NCBI GenBank assembly: GCA_958414825.1
Contig: CATYXQ010000001.1
Coordinates: 22,613 to 86,612 of the forward strand
DNA from: an uncultured Eubacteriales bacterium
Lineage (GTDB): Bacteria; Bacillota; Clostridia; Oscillospirales; CAG-272
Direction of reading: 5' to 3'
DNA length: 64,000 bases
Of the stretch, positions 46,110 to 54,938 are shown piece after piece (within the stretch, counting starts at the first letter, position 1; every line of letters starts with the position of its first letter). Below the pieces are notes generated by a model, which worked only from the letters and a program-made list of their open reading frames with translations, was not told the DNA's origin and made no database searches. The position numbers were made by a program, and so were the translations under genes.

Positions 46110-46715
46110 ATGAACATCAATCTGCAAAATGTAAAGCTGTCAATCAGCGCCGGAAGACCCGAACAGTTTCCGAGAAAAGCGATTCCGCAAATTGCTTTTT
46201 CCGGGCGCTCCAACGTCGGAAAAAGCTCGCTTATCAATGCGCTGCTCGGTCGCAAATCCCTGGCGCGCGTCAGCAGCGCGCCAGGAAAAACGATCACCAT
46301 AAACTTTTATGAGATCGACGGCAAATGCTTTTTAGCCGATCTGCCCGGATACGGGTTTGCCAGGCGTCCTCCGGATGAAAAAGCAGCCTGGTCGGCGCTC
46401 ACCGACGGATATTTCACGGCAAATCCAAACCGGGATCTTCTGCGCCTTGTCGTGCAGTTGATTGACGCCAAAGTCGGCGCAACAAAAGACGACCTTCAAA
46501 TGCTTGAATGGCTGGCGAAGTCCGATATTTCCTTTGTAATCGCTACCACAAAAAACGATAAGCTATCCAAAGCCGCCCAAAGCCGCGCAATGGACGATCT
46601 TTTCACCTTGCCGTTTGTCCGACATGCAAAAGAGATCATTTCCTGCTCCTCCGAAACGCGCGTCGGCTGTCAGCCGCTCTGGAACGCCATCTTAAAGTAC
46701 GCCGATCTGATATAG
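46110..46715 (+). CDS. ysxC: Ribosome biogenesis GTPase YsxC (EngB)
   Basis: 201 residues. FSGRSNVGKSSLINALLG is the P loop; SSAPGKTITINFYEI (G2), DLPGYGFA (G3), and TTKNDKLS (G4) follow. Essential GTPase in 50S assembly. ATG with AAAGGA, 9 bp after lon; lon-ysxC is the common pair in Firmicutes. Confidence 0.97.
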   Translation: MNINLQNVKLSISAGRPEQFPRKAIPQIAFSGRSNVGKSSLINALLGRKSLARVSSAPGKTITINFYEIDGKCFLADLPGYGFARRPPDEKAAWSALTDGYFTANPNRDLLRLVVQLIDAKVGATKDDLQMLEWLAKSDISFVIATTKNDKLSKAAQSRAMDDLFTLPFVRHAKEIISCSSETRVGCQPLWNAILKYADLI

Positions 46716-46724
46716 GAGTCAAAC

Positions 46725-47393
46725 ATGGATATTTTGGAAATTTACAGTTATATCATCCGCGTTCCGATTGTTTTGCTTGCTCTGACCGTGCACGAAGTTT
46801 CACATGGTTACGCCGCCTACAAACTCGGCGATCCGACCGCACGAAACCTCGGACGGCTCTCTCTGAATCCGCTGAAGCATTTGGATCCGCTCGGCGCGCT
46901 TTGTATGCTCCTGTTCCGTTTTGGATGGGCAAAGCCGGTTCCGATCAACACGAGATATTTCAAAAAACCGCGGCGGGATATGGCGCTCTCTGCGCTGGCC
47001 GGTCCGCTGTCCAATATTTTAATGTCCTTTGCAGCCTTTATCGTAAGCATGTATCTCTTCAAATACGGCTGTCACGACGGCTATGTGAATTTGGATATTC
47101 TCAGCGACAAAATCGCTTATCTGCTGTTTCTTTTTCTCTATACTTTCTATCAAATGAATCTGTGTCTCGGCATTTTTAACCTGATCCCCATTCCGCCGCT
47201 GGACGGTTCGCGTATCCTGTTTGTTTTTTTGCCGGACAAAATATACTTCGGTTTTATGAAATACGAACAGTTCATTTCTATTGCGCTGATCGTCGGACTC
47301 TGGACGGGACTGCTCGACTATCCGCTCAGCTGGGTGATTGGCTCCATTGAGAACGCTTTTACTTTTGTGACCGAATTTCTGCCTTTTCTATAA
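46725..47393 (+). CDS. Site-2 protease family protein (M50, membrane)
   Basis: 222 residues, about five or six membrane helices. Zinc motif HEVSHG (about 24-29) and the second motif NLIPIPPLDGSR near 153-164. These compact rhomboid-like metalloproteases next to scpA are conserved in Clostridia; the substrate is unknown. RBS AGGAG. Confidence 0.92.
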   Translation: MDILEIYSYIIRVPIVLLALTVHEVSHGYAAYKLGDPTARNLGRLSLNPLKHLDPLGALCMLLFRFGWAKPVPINTRYFKKPRRDMALSALAGPLSNILMSFAAFIVSMYLFKYGCHDGYVNLDILSDKIAYLLFLFLYTFYQMNLCLGIFNLIPIPPLDGSRILFVFLPDKIYFGFMKYEQFISIALIVGLWTGLLDYPLSWVIGSIENAFTFVTEFLPFL

Positions 47394-47419
47394 AAATTTA
47401 CACAAGCGAGGCTATCATT

Positions 47420-48178
47420 GTGGAGCAGCTTACCTATAAATTAGATATTTACGAAGGGCCGCTGGATCTTTTACTGGATCTGATTGCCAAAAACAAACTG
47501 GACATCGCCGATATTCCAATCGCGCTGATCTGCGATCAATACATGGCTTATATCGAACAGGCGCGCGCCATGGATATGGAACTCGCCGGTGAATTTATTG
47601 TTATGGCAAGCGAACTTTTGTATATCAAAAGCAAAGTTCTGCTGCCGCATACCGATCCCGTAGAGGAAGATCCGCGCGCATCGCTTACCGAAATGCTGCT
47701 TTTATATAAGCAGGCCAAAGATGCCGCAGAACAACTGGCGCCGATGTATTCCGTATACGGCGGCCGCCTTGAGAAAGAAGAGGATGAGGTTCGCGGAGCG
47801 ACCGAACTGCCGGACGGCCTTTCACCGGAATTGCTCCGCCGCGCCATCCACGCAGTTTCTGCAAGGCTCTCCGAACTCGAAGCGGCGCATAGCCGTAATC
47901 TGTCCCCGCTCGTCCGCGAAGCTGTGGTTCCGGTATCCGAAAAAATCGAAGAAATCGTGCATACCCTTAAAAAGAAGCCGACAACGCTCCGCAGTTTTCT
48001 CAACAGCGCGCGAACACGATCTTCTCTGATTGCCGTGTTTATGGCTCTGCTGGAACTCATCAAAGAGCATACTGTCATACTGCAAAGCAAAGACGAGGAC
48101 GCGGGCAATATCGGCGATGACGTCCTGCTTCACTTGAACGACAGCACCGATCTTCGCATTCCGACAACCGAATTTTAG
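47420..48178 (+). CDS. scpA: Segregation and condensation protein A
   Basis: 252 residues, GTG start. Kleisin that bridges SMC heads: YEGPLDLLLDLIAKNKLDI is the N-terminal signature; the winged-helix C-terminus follows (RTRSSLIAVFMALLELIKEH). Partner of ScpB (next gene) and SMC. Confidence 0.96.
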   Translation: MEQLTYKLDIYEGPLDLLLDLIAKNKLDIADIPIALICDQYMAYIEQARAMDMELAGEFIVMASELLYIKSKVLLPHTDPVEEDPRASLTEMLLLYKQAKDAAEQLAPMYSVYGGRLEKEEDEVRGATELPDGLSPELLRRAIHAVSARLSELEAAHSRNLSPLVREAVVPVSEKIEEIVHTLKKKPTTLRSFLNSARTRSSLIAVFMALLELIKEHTVILQSKDEDAGNIGDDVLLHLNDSTDLRIPTTEF

Positions 48179-48188
48179 GAGTTTAAAC

Positions 48189-48794
48189 ATGTCCGAGATG
48201 TTTTCCATTACCGAACAGGCAAAAGAAATCCTGGAAGCGGTGCTGTTCGCCGCCGGTCACCCGCTAACCTATGAGCGCCTCGCACAGATCTTTGAAATTT
48301 CCCCCGAAGAAGTCCGGGATATGGTTGTCGAATATGCCGAAGAATACAACAGCGGCAAGGTCACGCGCGGCATTATAATGCTGACGTTTGAAGATGCCTG
48401 TCAGCTTTGCACAAAAGAAGCCTATATACAGGAAATCCGCACGGCGCTCGGCATTCGCCGCAATGGAAATCTGTCTGCCTCCTCACTGGAGGTACTGGCA
48501 ATTGTCGCCTATAATCAGCCGGTTACCCGCGCTTATATCGATATGATTCGCGGAGTGGATTCAGGCTATGCGGTCAGCACACTGACCGAACGCGGTCTGA
48601 TTGAATCCAAATCCCGCCTGGACGCACCGGGGCGTCCTATGCTGTACACGACGACATCCGCTTTTCTGCGATGCTTTGGCCTCAGTTCGCTCGATGAACT
48701 ACCCGAACTCTCCAAAAACGAGGGCGCGCTGCTGGATGCGCTGAAAAATCCGAACGGCGGCCGCACTTTGGAAAATTTTGCACAGGAAAATTGA
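48189..48794 (+). CDS. scpB: Segregation and condensation protein B
   Basis: 201 residues, two winged-helix domains. EAVLFAAGHPLTYERLAQI at the start and LEVLAIVAYNQPVTRAYID, then RGVDSGYAVSTL are canonical. RBS AGGAG; 10 bp after scpA. Confidence 0.96.
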   Translation: MSEMFSITEQAKEILEAVLFAAGHPLTYERLAQIFEISPEEVRDMVVEYAEEYNSGKVTRGIIMLTFEDACQLCTKEAYIQEIRTALGIRRNGNLSASSLEVLAIVAYNQPVTRAYIDMIRGVDSGYAVSTLTERGLIESKSRLDAPGRPMLYTTTSAFLRCFGLSSLDELPELSKNEGALLDALKNPNGGRTLENFAQEN

Positions 48795-48833
48795 CTAATC
48801 TATCGCCATACAGTCAAAAATCAATTAGCGGAG

Positions 48834-49472
48834 GTGAGCGCGCTGACTGTTCTCTATATCATCTTAGCCATGATTCTGCTGCTTTGCGCGCTTTTGTTCC
48901 TGCGCATCCGATTTATTATCGAATGCAATACCGATATTTCGGTAAAACTAAGCATTTTCGGTATAAAATTCAAGCTCTATCCGAAAAATAAATCCAAGAT
49001 TAAGCTATCGGCTTTTAAAAAAGGATATCCGGAACAGGCAGAAAAAAAGCAGCAAAAAAAGCCTCAAAAAGTGAAAGACGCCGCCGCAACACCATTTACC
49101 GATAAAATTTCAACACTGACAAAGCTTGCACGTCTGTTTTTTGCAAGATTTTTCCGCCACCTAAGACTGGACGTTTCAAAAATCCTTATCACGGTCGGCG
49201 CAAAAGACGCGGCGACGTGCGCCGTTACCTACGGAATCGTTGCACAGTCGGTCGCCTACCTGCTTGAATTTCTGGATACGCATTTGAAGATCAGCAAAAA
49301 GCGGCGGGGTACGATTAATGTGCTCTGCGATTTCACCGCCGAGAACGTGACATATGATATTTTGATCAGCGCTTCCATGACTGTCTGGCAACTTCTTGAC
49401 ATCGGCATATCTTTCGCGTATAATTATCTAAAAGGCGAAGATATTTTCAACATTTTCAAACAGAAACAATAA
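48834..49472 (+). CDS. DUF2953 family protein
   Basis: About 210 residues; one N-terminal membrane helix, then a Lys-rich linker and a DUF2953 domain (RHLRLDVSKILITVGAKDAAT, KKRRGTINVL). The start is uncertain: the GTG at 48834 is part of GGAGGTGAG, and a CTG at 48843 is better spaced. Its position between scpB and ytfJ is conserved in clostridia and bacilli (YtfI-like). Function unknown, likely sporulation-linked. Confidence 0.8.
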   Translation: MSALTVLYIILAMILLLCALLFLRIRFIIECNTDISVKLSIFGIKFKLYPKNKSKIKLSAFKKGYPEQAEKKQQKKPQKVKDAAATPFTDKISTLTKLARLFFARFFRHLRLDVSKILITVGAKDAATCAVTYGIVAQSVAYLLEFLDTHLKISKKRRGTINVLCDFTAENVTYDILISASMTVWQLLDIGISFAYNYLKGEDIFNIFKQKQ

Positions 49473-49492
49473 TAGCTACGGAGGACATTACC

Positions 49493-49924
49493 ATGGCGGA
49501 AAGCAAGATAAACGATATAATCAAGGTCTCTCTGGAAAAAATCAAAGATATCGTCGGTGCAGAAACAATCATCGGCTCTCCCATCACCACTGTCGGCGGA
49601 ACAACCATTATTCCGGTTTCAAAGGTTGCCGTCGGTTTTGCATCAGGCGGTTTCGACTACGACACGGATAAGGGGCAAAGCAAAGACGCAAAATCTTCCC
49701 TTTTGAAGTCGGCCAATTTCTCGGGCGGCGGCGGAACCGGAATCAGCGTTTCTCCGATTGGTTTTCTTGTAGTAAGCAGCGAGGGACACGTTGAGCTTTT
49801 AACAGTAGACAATCCAAACAGCGGCGATTCTATTGATAAGCTGGTTTCTGTCATTGAACGCTCGCCCGAAATCATTTCAAAAGTAAAATCTGCTTTTTCC
49901 GGAAAAGCGGAAAAAGCAGAGTAA
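49493..49924 (+). CDS. ytfJ: Sporulation protein YtfJ
   Basis: 143 residues. NDIIKVSLEKIKDIVGAETI, SPITTVGGTTIIPVSKVAVG and GGGGTGISVSPIGFLV are the YtfJ (GerW) family signature. Required for normal germination in Bacillus. ATG with GGAGG. Confidence 0.95.
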   Translation: MAESKINDIIKVSLEKIKDIVGAETIIGSPITTVGGTTIIPVSKVAVGFASGGFDYDTDKGQSKDAKSSLLKSANFSGGGGTGISVSPIGFLVVSSEGHVELLTVDNPNSGDSIDKLVSVIERSPEIISKVKSAFSGKAEKAE

Positions 49925-50004
49925 ATAAGCACACCGAATTTGTACCCGCCGAATAGAATCAGCATATCTGCAAAGACTATGCATGTTCAAAGGACGGTGA
50001 TTTT

Positions 50005-51141
50005 ATGTACAAATTCGGTGATTTTTTACAGCGAATTTCCGCATTTTTATTCCTATTAATAATATACGCACTTATTTGCTGCACAAATGCAAGCGCACGT
50101 CCGGCGCTCTCCGCAGAGAGCGCCATCCTGATTCGCGCAGACAATGGCTACCCGATTGCCGAATACAATGCCGATCACAAAAGCGGTATGGCCAGCACAA
50201 CCAAAATCATGACGGCGATTCTCGCTATCGAAAACGGGGATCTCGACCGTGAAATCACGGTACCCGATCAGGCGATCGGCGTCGAAGGGTCTTCCCTGTA
50301 TCTGAAGCAGGATGAAAAGATCACAATGCGGGATCTTGTATACGGACTTCTTTTGCAGAGCGCAAACGACGCTGCGGAAGCCATCGCAATCGAAATCGCA
50401 GGAAGCATTGAGGCTTTCGCAGATAAAATGAACCAAAAAGCGGAAGAACTCGGCCTCAAAAATACGCATTTCACAAATCCGCACGGTCTTGCGGACGAAA
50501 ATCATTATACAACGGCGCGTGAACTTGCCATGATTGCAAAATACGCGCTGGAAAATCCGATCTTTCGTGAAATATGTTCCACGCTGCGTGCGACCATTTC
50601 CAATAACGGAAACGGGAACCGATATTTGATAAACCACAATAAGCTGCTGGCCGTCTATGACGGCACATACGGGGTCAAAACCGGATTTACCAAGGCAACC
50701 GGACGCTGCCTCGTTTCAGCAGCCGAGCGAAACGGCGTCAGCTTGATTGCAGTCACACTGAACGCACCAAGCGACTGGAACGACCATATGTCGCTGTTTG
50801 ACTACGGTTTCGATACCTATGAATGCATCGAACTTGCCGCCTCCGGCGAAATTCAGTGCAAGCTCCCCGTCATCGGCGGTGTGTCCGAAACCGTAACGCT
50901 CACCAATACGCAGCCCTTGCGTGTATGCGTAAAAAAGAATCGCGGCAGTATCGTATCTCGCATCGAACTCAATCGCCCGCGTTTTGCTCCTATCTATGCA
51001 GGACAAGTCCTTGGGCGCGTTGTCTTTCTTTTAGACGGCGTCGAAATCGCTTCCGCAAATTTGGAGGCGTCCTCCTATATTGAAAAAACAGAACCGAAAA
51101 AGCGCTTTTCAATATTTCAAAAAATTTTTCAGACAGGATAA
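50005..51141 (+). CDS. dacF: D-alanyl-D-alanine carboxypeptidase (DacF type, S11)
   Basis: 378 residues. Signal peptide with cleavage near ASA-RP; active-site SxxK in SGMASTTKIM (about 62), SxN in SANDAAEA, KTG in GVKTGFTKATGR. C-terminal PBP5-type beta domain present. Trims peptidoglycan stem peptides outside the membrane; this DacF-like member follows ytfJ in many spore formers. Confidence 0.95.
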   Translation: MYKFGDFLQRISAFLFLLIIYALICCTNASARPALSAESAILIRADNGYPIAEYNADHKSGMASTTKIMTAILAIENGDLDREITVPDQAIGVEGSSLYLKQDEKITMRDLVYGLLLQSANDAAEAIAIEIAGSIEAFADKMNQKAEELGLKNTHFTNPHGLADENHYTTARELAMIAKYALENPIFREICSTLRATISNNGNGNRYLINHNKLLAVYDGTYGVKTGFTKATGRCLVSAAERNGVSLIAVTLNAPSDWNDHMSLFDYGFDTYECIELAASGEIQCKLPVIGGVSETVTLTNTQPLRVCVKKNRGSIVSRIELNRPRFAPIYAGQVLGRVVFLLDGVEIASANLEASSYIEKTEPKKRFSIFQKIFQTG

Positions 51142-51143
51142 AA

Positions 51144-51884
51144 ATGGAACCCATCAGACTTCAAAAGTTTTTCACCGACTGTAAAATAATGTCCCGGCGG
51201 GATGCAGAAGCAGAAATCGCCGCCGGAAATGTTTTAATAAACGGAAATCCCGCGAAAATCGGGGATAAAATTGATCCTGAGCGCGACGTCGTAGTCTATA
51301 ACGGCAAGACTATCCACTATCTCCCAGCAGAGCACATCTATATTCTGCTGCACAAGCCGCGTGGCTATCTAACCAGTATGCGTGATGACCGAGGCAGAAA
51401 ATGCGTCACCGAACTTTTAAGCGGCCTCGGCTCGCGTGTGTATCCGGTCGGACGTCTTGATCTGAATTCAGAGGGACTGCTGCTGTTCACGGACGACGGC
51501 GAACTCACCAATCTGCTCACGCATCCAAAACACCACATTCCAAAAGTGTATCAAGTATCGGTGCGCGGCAAATTATCTCCCAAAACGCTGGAGAGGCTCC
51601 GGGCTCCGATGCTGATCGACGGATATAAAACCCACGGCGCCGAGGTTGAACTGATTGAACAACATATCGGCGGCGGCAAATTGAGAATCACGCTTTTTGA
51701 GGGACGGAATCGGCAAATCCGAAAAATGTGCGAACAGGCCGGCCTTGCGGTCGGTCGGCTTTGCCGTGTGCAGATTGGGGAAATCAGTTTGAACAAGCTC
51801 ACGCTTGGGAAATGGCGTTTTTTGAATCATGCCGAAATTCGCTATCTGCAAAATTTAAAGAAAGATTTTAACGGGGTTACATAA
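51144..51884 (+). CDS. rluB: Ribosomal large-subunit pseudouridine synthase B
   Basis: 246 residues. N-terminal S4 domain (LQKFFTDCKIMSRRDAE), catalytic Asp in VGRLDLNSEGLLLFT, and the FEGRNRQIRKMCEQAG motif. Makes pseudouridine near 2605 of 23S rRNA. Starts 3 bp after the dacF stop. Confidence 0.95.
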   Translation: MEPIRLQKFFTDCKIMSRRDAEAEIAAGNVLINGNPAKIGDKIDPERDVVVYNGKTIHYLPAEHIYILLHKPRGYLTSMRDDRGRKCVTELLSGLGSRVYPVGRLDLNSEGLLLFTDDGELTNLLTHPKHHIPKVYQVSVRGKLSPKTLERLRAPMLIDGYKTHGAEVELIEQHIGGGKLRITLFEGRNRQIRKMCEQAGLAVGRLCRVQIGEISLNKLTLGKWRFLNHAEIRYLQNLKKDFNGVT

Positions 51885-52276
51885 TGCTTATATTAAAACC
51901 GATTCAGGAAAAGCGCGTGCAAGAAGCCGTCTGCACACAATGCGGCGCAGAGTACGACGCAGATATGCTCGCCTATGCTGCGCATACAGATGATTTGCTG
52001 CTCGGTGTTTGCCAATTTCGCTTTTACAGCAGTTTTGCTTTCATAAAAGATTTAAAACCCGCGCCCGGAACAGAAGACTTTGAAGCCATGTTCCTTTTGG
52101 CGCGTGCAGCAATGAATTTCATCGATCTGTGCGGTACGCATACCGCTCGCTGTACAAATGAAACCGGTGAAATGCGTCTGCTTTCGGCACTTGGCTTTCA
52201 CGAGATCGACCAAAATCTGTATGAATTATATTTGCCTGACATTTTCCATGGAAAATGTGGAGGCTGCGAAAAATAA
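51884..52276 (+). CDS. GNAT-like protein of unknown function
   Basis: 130 residues, ATG overlapping the rluB TAA by one base. The pattern (DDLLLGVCQF...IKDLKPAPGTEDFEAMFLLARAAMN) resembles a short GNAT acetyltransferase core, but no acetyl-CoA loop can be placed surely. CxxC at 17-20 and CGGC near the end suggest a possible metal site. A similar gene follows rluB in other Clostridia. Function not assigned. Confidence 0.7.
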   Translation: MLILKPIQEKRVQEAVCTQCGAEYDADMLAYAAHTDDLLLGVCQFRFYSSFAFIKDLKPAPGTEDFEAMFLLARAAMNFIDLCGTHTARCTNETGEMRLLSALGFHEIDQNLYELYLPDIFHGKCGGCEK

Positions 52277-52307
52277 AGAAGCGAGGCGAAAAACGCCTCT
52301 CTTCTTT
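52275..52307 (+). terminator. Terminator of the scpA-rluB operon
   Basis: AAAGAAGCGAGGCG / CGCCTCTCTTCTTT with a 5-base loop and a T-rich tail, overlapping the stop of the last gene. Confidence 0.85.
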
Positions 52308-52391
52308 ATTTCGACTTTATTCGACGCGTATTTGTATCAATCCAATAATATGAAGTGTAAAAATTTGGTAATTATTTCGTTTCCATTTCTC

Positions 52392-52423
52392 TTGAAAAAA
52401 TTACCATATTATGGTAATATAAT
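52392..52423 (+). promoter_or_regulatory. Promoter/operator region of spo0A
   Basis: TATAAT at 52418-52423 with a TTGAAA at 52392-52397 (20-bp spacer). A perfect 17-bp palindrome, TTACCATA-T-TATGGTAA (52401-52417), fills the spacer up to the -10 box. Not a Spo0A box (TGTCGAA); a different regulator is likely. Confidence 0.5.
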
Positions 52424-52467
52424 AGCGTAATAACAATTTAATTCAAGAAGGAGCGTACATAGCGTAA

Positions 52468-53262
52468 ATGGAACTCAACACTAAAATTCTGATTGCCGAT
52501 GAAAACCTCGAACAAAGAAATCTTTTGAAAGATAATCTATATCATGCAGGATATCGAAATGTGGATGTCGCTGTCAACGGCGAAGATGCAATTCTCAAAA
52601 TCAACCGTACACACCCAGACATTGCAGTCGTTGATATTCTGCTAACAAAGTTAGATGGTATCGGCGTACTCCGCAATGCACGCACGATTGATTTTGGAAA
52701 AGACATGCCGACCTCTTTCATTATGATTTCCGCCGCCGCTAATCAAAATTTACTGTCCGATGCAACAAAACTCGGTGCGGAACTGTGTCTGCTGAAGCCA
52801 TACAATTATACCAGTCTGATCGAACACATCGACGCCATTTCCGAACGGAGAGGCAAAACTCGGGTTTCATCTGTACACACAAATGAAACCACGTCGGCGC
52901 CTGAAAATCTGGATCTGGAAACGCAGGTTACACAAATTATCCATCAGATCGGCGTACCTGCGCATATCAAAGGATACCAGTACCTGCGCACCGCAATTCT
53001 GATGACGATTAACGACAGCGAAATTATCAACTCCGTAACAAAGGTACTCTATCCGTCTGTTGCCAAGAAATACTCCACCACCACTTCCCGCGTCGAGCGC
53101 GCCATCCGCCATGCCATTGAGGTAGCCTGGGATCGCGGAGACGTAGACACACTGAACGCTTATTTTGGATATACGATCCAAAACAATCGCGGAAAGCCCA
53201 CAAACTCCGAATTTATTGCCATGATTGCGGACAATCTCCGGCTGAAACTGAAACTGTTCTAA
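52468..53262 (+). CDS. spo0A: Stage 0 sporulation response regulator Spo0A
   Basis: 264 residues. Receiver domain with ADEN pocket (D11, E12), phosphoacceptor D56 in VVDILL, S88 and K110. The output domain (GVPAHIKGYQYLRTAILMT, YPSVAKKYSTTTSRVERAIR, NSEFIAMIADNLRLK) is the unique Spo0A DNA-binding domain. Master regulator of sporulation entry. An in-frame TAA directly precedes the ATG, so the start is firm although the AAGGAG lies about 14 bases upstream. spoIVB, usually just upstream, is absent here. Confidence 0.96.
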   Translation: MELNTKILIADENLEQRNLLKDNLYHAGYRNVDVAVNGEDAILKINRTHPDIAVVDILLTKLDGIGVLRNARTIDFGKDMPTSFIMISAAANQNLLSDATKLGAELCLLKPYNYTSLIEHIDAISERRGKTRVSSVHTNETTSAPENLDLETQVTQIIHQIGVPAHIKGYQYLRTAILMTINDSEIINSVTKVLYPSVAKKYSTTTSRVERAIRHAIEVAWDRGDVDTLNAYFGYTIQNNRGKPTNSEFIAMIADNLRLKLKLF

Positions 53263-53302
53263 AGACAAAAACACACTAAGCATAACACAACTTATATGTT
53301 TT

Positions 53303-53370
53303 AAAATGCACCTCAAAAGTACGCCTGAGTGGTTTCAAGATCACAGGTTGTATAAAATGAGGTGTATTTT
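53303..53370 (+). terminator. Terminator of spo0A
   Basis: AAAATGCACCTCA (53303-53315) pairs with TGAGGTGTATTTT (about 53358-53370), followed by TTATTTTTT. The 40-base loop is long, so the form is unusual. Confidence 0.5.
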
Positions 53371-53470
53371 ATTTTTTCTCAACGCATCTCACCAAACAGC
53401 AGCATACATCTCTGTATGCCCCGCCCTGCACCGTGAAACCAAAGTCAAGCGCAATTGTTCTATAACAAAA

Positions 53471-53493
53471 AGGAGCGGCGATAAGCCGCTCCT
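53471..53493 (-). terminator. Terminator of glyS
   Basis: Perfect 9-bp stem AGGAGCGGC / GCCGCTCCT, 5-base loop, followed by TTTTTGTTAT on the minus strand, 23 bp after the glyS stop. Confidence 0.88.
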
Positions 53494-53515
53494 AAAACCA
53501 TTGATAAAAATTCTA

Positions 53516-54907
53516 TCAAAATGCAATTTTATTTTCAATATAAGTGCGAAGTTCTTCAATCTTGATCCGTTCCTGCTCCATGGTATCACGATCCCGAACG
53601 GTCACGCAGCCGTCTTCAAGAGAATCGAAATCATAGGTAATGCAGATCGGCGTACCGATCTCATCCTGGCGGCGATAGCGTTTACCAATTGAACCGGCCT
53701 CGTCAAAATCAACCATAAAGAACTTTGAAAGCTCTTCCTGTACTTCGGAAGCCTTTTCGGACAGCTTTTTAGACAAAGGAAGCACGGCTGCCTTAAACGG
53801 CGCCAACGCCGGATGCAGATGCATAACGACTCGCGTATCTCCCTCTCCAACCGTCTCCTCGTCATACGCTTCCACCAGAAAAGCAAGCGCAATGCGGTCT
53901 GCGCCAAGAGACGGCTCAATAACATACGGAACATACTTTTCGTTTGTTTCCGGATCAAAATACTCCATGGATTCGCCGCTGTGATTGGCATGCTGGGTCA
54001 AATCGTAGTCGGTGCGATCCGCCACGCCCCAAAGCTCGCCCCAACCAAAGGGGAACAAATACTCAAAATCGGTTGTCGCCTTGGAATAGAAGCAAAGCTC
54101 ATCGGCGTCATGATCGCGCAACTTAAGGTTTTCCTTTGCCATACCGAGGTCATACAAAAACTGCGCGCAATAATCTTTCCAGAATTTGAACCATTCAAGA
54201 TCCGTCCCCGGCTTACAGAAAAATTCCAATTCCATCTGTTCAAATTCACGAATGCGGAAAATAAAGTTGCCGGGCGTAATTTCGTTTCGGAAAGACTTAC
54301 CGATCTGACCGACGCCGAACGGCAGCTTTTTGCGCGTTGTGCGCGCGATATTTTTAAAGTTTACGAAAATACCTTGCGCGGTTTCCGGACGAAGATACAA
54401 CTCGGAAGAAGAGTCCTCGGTGACGCCCTGATAGGTCTTGAACATCAAATTAAACTTGCGAATATCGGTAAAATCTTTTGCGCCGCAGGACGGACAGGCA
54501 ATGCCGGACTTTGCAATATAATCCGCCATTTGTTCATTCGACCAGCCGGCCGGATTAATATCCAGTTGATTCTCCGCTGCGTAGTCCTCGATCAGCTTAT
54601 CCGCGCGATGACGGGTCTTGCAGGCTTTGCAGTCCATAAGCGGGTCGGAAAAGCCGCCAACATGCCCGGACGCTACCCAGGTTTCCGGATTCATCAAAAT
54701 CGCGCTGTCCAAGCCCACATTGTACTTGCACTGCTGAACAAAACGTTTCCACCAAGCGCGCTTAACGTTGTTTTTATACTCCACGCCCAGCGGGCCGTAA
54801 TCCCATGAATTTGCCAACCCGCCGTAAATTTCAGAACCGGGATAGATAAAGCCTCGGTTTTTACAGAGAGCGACGATCTTCTCCATTGTTTTTTGAGAAT
54901 TGTTCAT
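53516..54907 (-). CDS. glyS: Glycyl-tRNA synthetase, single-chain type
   Basis: 463 residues from ATG 54907 (AAGGAG site). Class IIa dimeric type: CKNRGFIYPGSEIYGGLANSW, RPETAQGIFVNF (motif 2 region), EPSLGADRIALAFL (motif 3), zinc-like Cys pairs (CKAC, CPSC). C-terminal anticodon domain (LAPFKAAVLPLSKK). No T-box in the 31-bp gap to the LCP gene upstream. Confidence 0.97.
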   Translation of the reverse strand: MNNSQKTMEKIVALCKNRGFIYPGSEIYGGLANSWDYGPLGVEYKNNVKRAWWKRFVQQCKYNVGLDSAILMNPETWVASGHVGGFSDPLMDCKACKTRHRADKLIEDYAAENQLDINPAGWSNEQMADYIAKSGIACPSCGAKDFTDIRKFNLMFKTYQGVTEDSSSELYLRPETAQGIFVNFKNIARTTRKKLPFGVGQIGKSFRNEITPGNFIFRIREFEQMELEFFCKPGTDLEWFKFWKDYCAQFLYDLGMAKENLKLRDHDADELCFYSKATTDFEYLFPFGWGELWGVADRTDYDLTQHANHSGESMEYFDPETNEKYVPYVIEPSLGADRIALAFLVEAYDEETVGEGDTRVVMHLHPALAPFKAAVLPLSKKLSEKASEVQEELSKFFMVDFDEAGSIGKRYRRQDEIGTPICITYDFDSLEDGCVTVRDRDTMEQERIKIEELRTYIENKIAF

Positions 54908-54938
54908 TTGTCTTGCTCCTTGATTTATATCTAAAAAT

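Noticed and set aside
54908..54938. T-box leader for glyS
   Set aside because: Only 31 bp separate glyS from the upstream gene; no specifier or antiterminator sequence fits.
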